Shown here piece after piece: positions 8,415 to 16,544 of a stretch of 31,499 nucleotides of DNA (position 1 is its first letter; each line of letters opens with the position of its first letter). The stretch is from Chrysochromulina tobinii. Its lineage: Eukaryota > Haptophyta > Prymnesiales > Chrysochromulinaceae. Under the pieces are notes generated by a model. It was not told the DNA's origin and searched no databases. It saw only the letters and a program-made list of their open reading frames with translations. Made by a program: the position numbers and the translations under genes. The stretch lies in the NCBI GenBank assembly GCA_001275005.1, contig JWZX01003179.1, forward strand, positions 1-31,499, in the 5' to 3' direction.

Positions 8415-9840
8415 ATGCGCGGCTACGACTTACAAGCGGACGGGCTCGACCCCGAGGAGCCCGTCCTTGCCATCGAGCGTGGCATTCATGCCGTACCATG
8501 GCATCCGGCCGATATGAAGTCACCGTACATCTACAAGCTGTGCCTCATTGGACCCTGTGGCGCCGGGAAGTCATCAATTGCGCACCGGCTGGTCGCGCAC
8601 ACCTTCGACCCAGCCTGCAAGCCCACGCGCGCGCCATCGCAGCTATTCTGGCGGCACTTCGAAAAAGTCACCGGCCGCGACATCATGGTGGAACTAGAGG
8701 ACACCCCTGGAGTACAAGCGCACACGACCGAGAGCGGGGAGCTCACGCCCGCAGGCCTTGTTGAGTTGGATCAGCTTCTCAAGCCGCTCGTGTGGTTCGA
8801 GCGGCGGCGCAGGGACCGGCTGGGTAAAGCCGTCATCGCGGAGGCCGATGAGACGCAGCCACTGGTCTCGTCGGCCAAGGGCGGCAAGAAAGTGCAGCGC
8901 GAGAATGGTGGGCTTTCAGGCATGCGCAAATCAATGGGCGCGTTCGCGGGTAGCGTCGCGTATATGACGGCGGACGCCTTCGGCAGTGGCCCACAGCGCC
9001 CGAACCCGATCGGGGAGGACCGCAAGCGGCTTGGCTTTCTCATCGTCGCAGACCTCGGCTCTCGGTCATCGTTTGACACGGCTCACGCGATCGTTGACCG
9101 CATCTTTGCACGATTGCAGTTTGACACGAACGACCCGATGACTTGCCCGGTGGCGGTCATCATCGTTGGCAACAAGAGCGATCTGCGCGGCCGCCACCGC
9201 GAGATGGAGGAGGAGGAGGCCCTGCGCAAGGAGATCCTGCACCGCTATGAGAACAGGCACGCTTCGCCGCCGCACAACGTGCTGTATGTCGAGTGCTCTG
9301 CGCAAACCAACAGTGGGCTCGATGCGGTGAGCGAGCGCTGCCTGCCAAATGGTCAGAGCCTTGAGCCTTGCAAAACAACCTGTTCTCACGTCAGTGACCG
9401 TGGATCTCCATGGCACGTGCACGTCGCAGGTGATGCTAGAGTCACTCGAGCGCATCCGTTCGTTGCCTACCCGCCATCGGATACGCACGGCTCGCCTGCG
9501 CGCGACCGGGCAGTTGGCGCTGTTGTGCCGCGCTATCTACAACGTGTGTCCGATCTGCTTCGACATCGAGGAATTCTTCAAGTACGTCTTGAACGGGATC
9601 ATAAAACCCCTCACCAGGACCCTAGGGCTGTACACCATCCTCTGCGAGTGCGTGCCACTCATAAATCTATGGCGCTTCATCAAAGCCCTGTGGACTCGCT
9701 TCATGGCCTTTCGCTGGCTGTGCGACTGGTGCCCGCCCTTCGTGCTGCGACTAAAAAAGGAATCAAGCGTTGACTCCGAGGATGCAGCAGCCGACGTCGA
9801 GAAGGGCGGGGGGAAAGATGCGGACAACGAGGAGTCATAG
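8415..9840 (+). CDS. Ras-like GTPase with large inserts and hydrophobic C-terminal domain (two exons)
   Basis: A GTP-binding switch protein, here 440 residues against about 200 for Ras/Rab proteins. Exons are 8415-9326 and 9430-9840; the intron (103 bp, phase 0) reads GCG|GTGAGC...CGCAG|GTG. Exon 1 holds the P-loop GPCGAGKSS (46-54), DTPG (96-99, G3), NKSD (253-256, G4) and ECSA (293-296, G5). About 155 residues separate G3 from G4, where Ras has about 60; the extra sequence is basic and Ser/Gly-rich. Exon 2 adds about 135 residues containing a Cys/Trp/Phe-rich hydrophobic stretch (TLGLYTILCECVPLINLW and onward), then an acidic tail, so the protein is probably membrane-associated. The frame opens at a GTG (8397), but the first ATG is 8415. 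Without splicing, the frame continues to 9773 with low-complexity sequence, which I reject. Confidence 0.8.
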
Positions 9841-10896
9841 CACCGGTCACACACTGATGGGCATGCCCCACCCGTGCCTCCCGTCCTTTGCCCGATGGGC
9901 AGAGGGCGAGAGGAGCAGATCATGCTGCTGTGCTGAGCGCATACGACAAGCCCGCTCGGGCCGCGCCGGGACGCGTCCTCAGTCACGAGAGGTAAGGCAT
10001 CGCCCTAGCGCCCACTAGCGCCGCGGGCCGGTCGGGCGCTACGAACGCTGCGTGTACGCGCGGCCGACCGAGCGCCGCGCTGCCGCGCGTTCGTGCCACT
10101 TCGTGTTGCCAATACGCATCGTAGCTACCCTCTTAGGCCTTGTAGCTACGGGCGCGCTATACTCGTCAGCGCCCGACGAGGCCAATTGCGAGTGGCGCGC
10201 GGTCGGTCGGCGTACGTCCGCGCGGCGCGCGCGGCGCGGGCGACGGCGCCGAGCCCCCGCGCAGCTTGCCCCTCGTCGGTCGGCCGGGGTCCTCGGTAAG
10301 GTCCTCGGGGCCGGCAACCTCGCTTTTTAATTCAGTCATAATCTCAGATTTAACGAGCGTTAACGACCCGGCGCGTCCCCCCGCTGTCGGTCGGACGTCG
10401 CGACTCAAGGTCAAGCGCCGGTCCCGCGAGACGCGCAGACGCGCGAGTGTCCTCAACGCGCGACCGTTATACCTTAGTTTTATACCCCTTACCCGGCGTC
10501 CGGCGGTCCGCCCGCCCCGCGCTGGCGCGGCCGCCTTGCGGCCGCCGGGGGGGGCGGGGAAGCCGCCGGGGTTTGCGCCGGGGAGTAGAGGGGAGGCAAC
10601 CGGGGAGGCGTGGCAGGGGCGCGCGGTCCGGTCATCGCGGCCGTCGGATTTTGATGACTATCTTACTACGCGCAACATTCCCGAATGCATTGCGTTCCGG
10701 CAGACCCGCGCGCACCGAGACCCGGGGCGCGGCGGCCGCTCCGCGCGACGCTCGACGGCTCGACGATTTGCGCTTTTGCGGTGCCCGGACGGTGCCCGCG
10801 CGTGCCCCCCAACCGCGCCTGATGTAGACGCGCGCCGATATTTCAACTGATTTCATACATGAGTTGAATACATGAGACTTCATCGAGCTTTCATCG
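9841..10896. other. Non-coding GC island between GTPase and membrane-protein genes
   Basis: About 1 kb without a supportable gene. It is GC- and CpG-rich from 9950 to 10850, interrupted by AT-rich pockets near 10320-10350 and 10470-10490. It contains GTAGCTAC twice (10121-10128 and 10142-10149), which forms a 9-bp stem CGTAGCTAC/GTAGCTACG with a 13-nt loop at 10120-10150. A poly-G run lies at about 10544-10551. Several open frames exist, the longest plus-strand one at 10266-10850, but all translate to Arg/Ala/Pro-rich sequence expected from GC-rich DNA. It could be a degraded mobile element. Confidence 0.5.
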
Positions 10897-11963
10897 TCAA
10901 GATCGAGTCGCGATCAGCATCGACGCGTAGCGCGGGCGACGGATTCGCTCGGAACGTACCCACAACAACGCCATGCTGAGAAACACGCTCGGGATGCCTG
11001 ACATGCTGAGCTTGACCATCTCGGGTAGTATCTGGCGGCGTGCGCGCAAGATCAATATGTGAAAGCTCCTCCACACCGTCCGGCCGACAAAGCGAATCGG
11101 CCTCGGCTTCGCTGCTCCCAAGTTGCTCGACGCGCGAGCACAGTAACAGAAAGCACAGGCGAAGAATGATGGCCTGCACAACCGACAGTCGTTGAATCTG
11201 AGTGAGCGAGAGGAGTAAGGAGTCTTCCAAGGACGACGGAAATTGCACACTTGAAGAAGCATGAGGATGCCACTCAGAATGATGAAGCACTCGAGGAGCT
11301 GGTGCGTACTCGGTTGCCGCGACACATCAATGTTCAAATGCATGCCGGATAAACGCAGCAGCAGGTGTGCAGTTGAAGCGAGAACGACCACGCTCAACGC
11401 GGATTGCTGCGACGCTCAGAATACGGCACAGTGTCAGTGCTTCGGGGTTCCGACAAGATGCACGCAGCTTCTCTCTGTTGCATACCAGCACTAGGAATGC
11501 CCATACGTGGTGAAACTTCGCCGCGCAAAAGCCAATGAGAGCGGTGCCGGCGTACAAAACGCCACAGCTCGCCACTATTGGGTGCGGAGCAGCGACTAGA
11601 AACCAGCCACTGGCAACCTGTGCCACGCGCGCGAGATAGCAGGACTGTCAGGCCCGTAAGATCGCCGCCGATGATACGATGCGAACGCACCAGTTGCACC
11701 GCGAAGCACACCCTAAGCCGGCACGCCAGCTTTTCGCGCTCGTAGTGAAGCACCTGCACATGAAGCAGGCGCATGAGGTCGTCGATGTCGAGCTCATCGT
11801 ATCGACCCTCCGACATAACATTAGGAAAACACGAATACGAAAGCCAGTGGAACTCACAGTCCGGCCGATGGATAATTTCACATGGATGCCCTCCCCGTTT
11901 GTGAATCCGACGCAGCGGGCGACAGGAGAGTACAGTGTAGTCAGTTGACTCAAAAGAAATCAT
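10897..11963 (-). CDS. Multi-exon polytopic membrane protein of unknown family (approximate model)
   Basis: No single frame covers this gene, but successive frames each give hydrophobic helices joined by plausible phase-0 GT-AG introns. Inferred pieces: an upstream exon ending 11691 (YDELDIDDLMRLLHVQVLHY, then a basic helix); intron 11690-11618; exon 11617-11486 (WFLVAAPHPIVASCGVLYAG); intron 11485-11407; exon 11406-11251 (SVVVLASTAHLLLRL, FIILSGILMLLQ); intron 11250-11198; exon from 11197 (VVQAIILRLCFLLLCSRVEQ); a last short intron near 11074-11032; and a final exon ending at 10897 (MVKLSMSGIPSVFLSMALLWV). That gives four to six membrane spans. The 5' end is uncertain: an in-frame ATG exists at 11963, but a strong GTGAGT near 11870 suggests another upstream intron. 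The 53- and 43-bp introns are unusually short. Receptor or transporter function cannot be told. Confidence 0.45.
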
Positions 11964-12005
11964 CAAAACGCGCGAATTTATCAACTGATCGGGCAGCCAG
12001 AGTGC

Positions 12006-14427
12006 GTGGCGCCTGTGGCGGCGCCTGTGCCGGCGTCGACAGACCTCGCCGCGACCTTCATCATCACCTCTGGAAGTGTGCTTCTCATTCTCCTGTTCAT
12101 CGCTAGCCTTTGGTTCTTGCTGAGGCCACGGTTCGAGGAGAAGACCCCCGTGGCCACAGTGGAGCTCCCACCCGGCCAGCGCAGCACCGATGGATCCGCG
12201 CCGCGCGTCGACCAGACCGCACGCCCAACCGGGGCGGATCCAACCGGGGCGCCGCCGTCGTGCAAATCAGAGGAGACTGGATCTGCGGACTCACCGACTG
12301 CTGAGTGCGTAACTTCTGCACTGGCCCTGACACAGCGGGTGCGGGACCTCGGCTTGCATCTCGGCGACATCGTCGTCACGGGGTTATCCATAGGCTTGCC
12401 GAATGCGCTTACCGGACGCCCTGTATTCGACGAGGCCAACCTCAGCTTGCTCATGCGCGGGGACAACCTGATTGGTCCCCTGCCCGAGGACATGCTGCAG
12501 GCGCAGCTCGATCGCAACGTTGTGCAGGTGCACAAAGCGGCCGACGGGACGCGGGTGCGCAAGCCGCTCAACATGGTGGAAGATGTGATCAAGCTTGCGT
12601 CACGGATCGGCCAGTTCGATCTTGTGTCAGAGTACGGCCTCTCGCCCGCGATTGTCGAAACTCTCGACACGACTTATGCGCTCGCCGTGGCTGCGGGTCT
12701 CGAGGTAAGAAAGCTCAACCGCCTCCGTGCCATGCTGCGCGGCTGCTGCTTGCGCCACCGATGCCCTCACATGCTCACAGAGATATGCTTGCACATCGTT
12801 GCTTCGGCGCAGGCGCTGCGCAACGCGGGACTCATCGACGCACCCCCAAAGAAAGAGCGTTCCGACTTCGCCTCCGCTGAATCGACGACCGACTCCGATT
12901 GGAGACTCTCGCGCGAGCACCGCGACGAGACAGGCGTTGTGTTCGCCTCTTCTTTTCCGGCGCTTGACTCCCTGATCGAAGAACTCTCACGAGCGATGGC
13001 AAATGCTGTAGATCGAACTCGGGCGCAGACGCGCAAGCAGGCTCGCGACGAGTGGCTACGTGGACTGCGTGAGATGGCAACGCGCCGTGCTCAGGAGGAG
13101 CAGGCAGCGGATGCAGCTCCGTCCGAGAAAGCCGTTCGCATGGCAGCCCTGGCAGAACTCAACAAATGGCTTGCAGAGGAGGAGGCTTTGTCCGCTGATG
13201 GCGGCGAAGACGTGGGCCACCACGAGCTCAATCGAAAGCTCCTTTTCAAGCTGCTCGTGATGGCCAATGCGCAGCTCGCGGAAATCGTCCAGGTGCGCCG
13301 TGCTTTTTCGCAGACTGCCCACGCCCTGCCCAGATTCTGTCATGAGCTCATCGGACTCCTTCTTCTGTAGGCGCGAGGCCCCAACCTCCAAATCAATGCT
13401 GCATGCGCGGGCACAACCGCGGCCATCTCGCTGGCCGTGGACTGGATGCGGACGGGGCGCTGCAGGCGCGTGGTCGTCATTTCCGCCGACAACCCAAGTT
13501 CCGACCACTTGCTGCCATGGGTGGGCATCGGCTTCCTCGCCCTCGGCGCGGCGTGCATTAAGCCGACGGTTGCAGAGGCAGCGCTACCGTTCGACAAACG
13601 GCGCAGCGGAATGCTGCTCGGTGCAGGAGCCGTTGGGCTCGTCCTCGAGACCGATGCTGCTGCTGCTGCTGCCCGTCCTGGCCGATCGCCGCTTGCGACG
13701 GTGCGGGCCATCTCCAAGAGCCCCATCTTGCTTGCGGGAGCCCCATGCACATTCTTACCTGACTCGCACTGGTACCGATGAATCCTCCGAGCTTCACCCA
13801 ACCCTGTGTCTTTGTCTGCCTGCAGGTGTTGGGGGTGCGCCAGGCAAACTCGGCGTACCATGCGTCGGCCATCTGCGTCAAGCATGCGACGGAACAACTC
13901 GAGCTGCTACTCCGTGACATTGAAGCGCTCTACGGCATCGGCCGCCGCGAGTTGGCCTCGAGCCTGCTGTACGTGAGCCATGAGACTTTTACGTATGCGC
14001 GCAACGGCGGATGCGCAGGCGCAGAAGTGACCGCGCTGCGCGCCGCCTTTGGGGACGATCTTCGCAAGGTTCTCATCACCAACTCCAAGGGGATTACGGG
14101 GCACGCTATGGGCGTGTGCTTCGAGGTACGTGCCAAGAGCCCTCCGATGCGTCGTCGTCGCTTTGCGCCCTGCGAACCCCTTCTTCACGGTTGGAACCCC
14201 ACGGAATGATCTCGTGCCCCACATGCACGACGCAGGACGTGGTCGCGGTTGCCTCGTTGAGCTCTGGCCTCGTGCCCCCCATCGTCAACTACCGCGAATG
14301 TGATCCAGTGCTCGGCCCTCTGCGCTTGAGCACGGGAGGCTCGCACGACTGTCGGTACGCGCTGCACTTCGCCGCAGGCTTTGGCTCGCAGGTATCGTAC
14401 ATCATGTATGCAAAGCCGTTGAGATGA
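12006..14427 (+). CDS. Membrane-anchored stand-alone beta-ketoacyl synthase (five exons)
   Basis: Thiolase-fold condensing enzyme that would join acyl and malonyl units in fatty acid or polyketide synthesis. Exons: 12006-12704, 12813-13292, 13371-13700, 13826-14125, 14236-14427. All four introns (108, 78, 125, 110 bp) are GT-AG and phase 0, giving 666 residues. The complete Cys-His-His centre is present: Cys405 in [12 protein letters not shown], His555 in [14 protein letters not shown], Lys591 and His596 in [32 protein letters not shown] and the ending [12 protein letters not shown] also fit. The [18 protein letters not shown] style resembles the KS domain of large bacterial PKS-like proteins rather than FabF. 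Residues about 16-39 form a membrane span and no ACP or AT domain follows, which is unusual. The codon at 12006 is GTG; the first in-frame ATG falls inside the domain, so the true start is probably in an unseen upstream exon. Confidence 0.8.
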
Positions 14428-14732
14428 TGATCAGTCCTTGAGGGCGCAAGCTCTTGTCCGTTGCCGCCGGCGCCGTCAAGAGCCAGCTTCGCCGATGTCG
14501 ACGAGCTGAAAGATAAGCCCGGCTGGCTCTGCGCCATGTACTCGCAATCGCCATGGAACACGAGAGCACCTACTGCCGTGACCCGTGTGTACATGTGTGT
14601 ATCTAAGGAAAGAGGGTTCAGAAAGTCGCTCAGGTTGACACGGCTAATAGTAGGGAATCAGAAGTAATTCGTCTGAAGATAGGGTGTCGAATTTTGAGAG
14701 TTCGTATCCCTTGGCATTGAAGAAGGGGGGGT
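14428..14732. other. Intergenic region between ketoacyl synthase and HAT1
   Basis: This 305-bp gap lies between two plus-strand genes. A short frame around 14480-14585 (FADVDELKDKPGWLCAMYSQ) looks more protein-like than its surroundings and might be an alternative last exon or a decayed fragment; nothing confirms this. Otherwise I see only probable 3' UTR and promoter sequence, with no recognisable element. Confidence 0.4.
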
Positions 14733-16205
14733 ATGATTTGCGTGCTTGGGGGTATGATTGGTGGACCTGCACGCTCTTTTCGCGCGAAACGCTGCAGCGA
14801 AACGCCACAAAGCGCGAGGCTGTCATTGCACATGAAACGCGCGCGCGCAGCGGAGGATACTCCAGCTGCTGGCTCCAACGAAGACGAGCGCTCTCCATGG
14901 GAGAAGGAGCCGAGCAGGTACATCGATGGCGCCTTGGCAGTCAAGCTCAAATTTGTGGCCTCGCTGGATGATGCCGCACAGGTCTCTGCCCTGCCTTCGT
15001 ACTCGGCCGAATACGTGCACCAGATCTTCGAGCCACAGGGCGCGATCGAGTGCCCGGAACCCGAGCGCCCGTTGGAGCTCACCGTCGTTTATTCAGCAGC
15101 CACGCTTGACGTGTGCCACAAGCTCGATCCTGTGAGCGCCTCTACCGGCGTGGCAGACGCAGTGATGCGCCTTGCGGCAGCCTTGCCATCGCCTGCGGAG
15201 GAGTCCTACTTCGACCTCGTGCCCACACCCGGCTTTTCTCCAGCCGGAAAGCTTGCCGGCGACCAAATATCCTCTTACACGATGCCACGTGCCGGGCCTG
15301 GATCTACCTTTGAGGTTCACTTGGCGCAGCTTGGGCCGAAGGCGCCTGCTGAGCGGCTGCGCTTCGCCGAGCGTTTGCAGACAGTTTTCCGATTCTGCAT
15401 TGAGACATCCGAGTCTATCGACACAAGTGACGAGCACTGGGACCTCGTTACGATTTTCGAGCGCAAAGATGCCGCCGACGGCGGCGCCGGCTCCGACGAT
15501 CGCGTCATGTCACCCACGCCGCCATCATACAGCCTGATCGCGGCGTGCACTTTGTACCGCTTCCAGCGTTGGATAGCCGGGCATGGCCCAGTGCCACTGA
15601 TACGCATCTGCCAGGCCGCATCGCTGCCGCCCTATCGCGGGCAGGGCCATGGGTCTCGGCTGCTCCAAGCCGTCTACACGATCGCCAAGGAGAGGGTGGA
15701 TGCAAGAGAGGTCACAGTCGAGGATCCAAACGAGGGATTCCGGCAGCTGCGCGACCGGGTCGACTACCGCAACTGCATCGCCGCCGGGCTCATGGCGCCC
15801 ACGGCCACCGATGGCGTCGCGCCCCCCGCCGAGCTGCTGTCGATCGCTCGCAGCGCGCTGCGCATCACGGAGGACCAGCTCACACGCTGCTACGAGCTGC
15901 AGCAGTACGCGAAGATCGGGAAGCAGGCCGTGGGCACGGAGGGCGCGAAGGCATGGCGGCTGTGCATCAAGCGGCGTCTGCTCAAGCTGCACCAGGAAGA
16001 GCTCGACGCCGTCCTCTCCGTCAAGGTCAAGGCGGAGAAGGACGCCGCCAAGAAAGGCAGCGGTGGCGGCGCCGGCGGCACGTCCGGCGCCGCCGATGAC
16101 GATGGGCCGTCCAAGGAGAACCTGGTGGCCGCGCGCAAGGCGAGGCTCGAGGAGCTCTTCCAGGAACTCCTCGTCGAGTATGACCAGGTCCTTGAGAAGC
16201 TCTGA
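14733..16205 (+). CDS. HAT1: Histone acetyltransferase type B catalytic subunit (HAT1)
   Basis: HAT1 transfers acetyl from acetyl-CoA to Lys5 and Lys12 of newly made histone H4 before chromatin deposition, usually with an RbAp46/Hat2 partner. The 490-residue product has the family's N-terminal domain (EYVHQIFEPQG about 93-103; LTVVYSAATLDV), the ERLQTVFRFCIETSESID block (213-230), the acetyl-CoA loop PPYRGQGHGSRLLQ (299-312) and VTVEDPNEGFRQLRD (327-341), the typical HAT1 acidic motif. The C-terminal part (about 360-490) is helical with a Gly/Lys-rich linker and a final coiled coil, longer than in yeast. ATG at 14733 is the first start, but Met34 (14832), followed by the basic KRAR, fits the family better and could be used. 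No introns. Confidence 0.9.
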   Translation: MICVLGGMIGGPARSFRAKRCSETPQSARLSLHMKRARAAEDTPAAGSNEDERSPWEKEPSRYIDGALAVKLKFVASLDDAAQVSALPSYSAEYVHQIFEPQGAIECPEPERPLELTVVYSAATLDVCHKLDPVSASTGVADAVMRLAAALPSPAEESYFDLVPTPGFSPAGKLAGDQISSYTMPRAGPGSTFEVHLAQLGPKAPAERLRFAERLQTVFRFCIETSESIDTSDEHWDLVTIFERKDAADGGAGSDDRVMSPTPPSYSLIAACTLYRFQRWIAGHGPVPLIRICQAASLPPYRGQGHGSRLLQAVYTIAKERVDAREVTVEDPNEGFRQLRDRVDYRNCIAAGLMAPTATDGVAPPAELLSIARSALRITEDQLTRCYELQQYAKIGKQAVGTEGAKAWRLCIKRRLLKLHQEELDAVLSVKVKAEKDAAKKGSGGGAGGTSGAADDDGPSKENLVAARKARLEELFQELLVEYDQVLEKL

Positions 16206-16360
16206 AGGTAGTTCCTGCCGGTTCGTCCGGTTCGTCGTTTTTCTCAGCCGTCTACGCGCGCCCCCGGTTACAATGTATAATATCCGATCGTGCCAACCTT
16301 GAAGGTATACCTTGATACCAATCCCGGTTCCCGCTATAAGGCCCCGCTCTAGGCCCTGCT
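16206..16360. other. 3' flank of HAT1 / upstream region of Rav1 gene
   Basis: A repeated CCGGTTCGT occurs within 16218-16235, directly after the HAT1 stop, followed by a T-rich CGTTTTTCTC. The remainder shows GGTATACCTTGATACC, an imperfect palindrome near 16304-16319. No gene is visible. Confidence 0.35.
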
Positions 16361-16440
16361 AGCATTAGAGAGTGAGTGAGTTAGTGACTCACTCACTCAC
16401 TCACTCACTCAGCATTAGATTGAAGATAAGATTGAAGATT
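16361..16440. repeat. Palindromic GAGT/ACTC microsatellite flanked by 9-bp direct repeats, plus a 12-bp tandem repeat
   Basis: GAGTGAGTGAGT (16370-16381) is followed by a 5-nt spacer and six ACTC units (16387-16410), so a 12-bp stem can form. The 41-bp palindromic block is bracketed by AGCATTAGA at 16361-16369 and 16411-16419, like a target-site duplication. Directly after come two 12-bp units, AGATTGAAGATA (16417-16428) and AGATTGAAGATT (16429-16440). Confidence 0.8.
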
Positions 16441-16465
16441 GGCTCGCTGAAAGCGCAATGCGAAC

Positions 16466-16525
16466 GTCAAGTCAAGTCAAGTCAAGTCAAGTCAATTCAT
16501 ATAGCGTCAAGTCAAGTCAAGTCAA
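16466..16525 (+). repeat. GTCAA pentamer arrays upstream of Rav1/DMXL
   Basis: Six perfect GTCAA units at 16466-16495 and four at 16506-16525, separated by TTCATATAGC. They lie 20-79 bp upstream of the preferred Rav1 start (16545). A frame from an ATG at 16458 passes through them as Ser/Gln/Val/Lys repeats, but the low complexity suggests 5' UTR or promoter rather than protein. The same pentamer occurs as an inverted pair in the 1417-1638 divergent promoter. Confidence 0.8.
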
Positions 16526-16544
16526 CGCACGGCTGAAGGGCGAG

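Noticed and set aside
9327..9773. Unspliced continuation of the GTPase frame
   Set aside because: After the G5 motif the sequence becomes His/Arg/Pro-rich, whereas splicing at 9326/9430 gives an ordered hydrophobic domain in a second frame.
10266..10850. 194-codon plus-strand frame in the GC island
   Set aside because: Arg/Pro/Ala-rich translation typical of random GC-rich DNA, several overlapping frames equally open, no domain and no convincing splice context.
14289..14594. 101-codon minus-strand frame over the last ketoacyl-synthase exon
   Set aside because: Antisense to the conserved KS C terminus and without recognisable features.
16458..16544. N-terminal extension of the Rav1 protein from an ATG at 16458
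   Set aside because: It would encode only the GTCAA repeat as Ser/Gln/Val/Lys units; the next ATG at 16545 begins sequence of normal complexity leading into the propeller.
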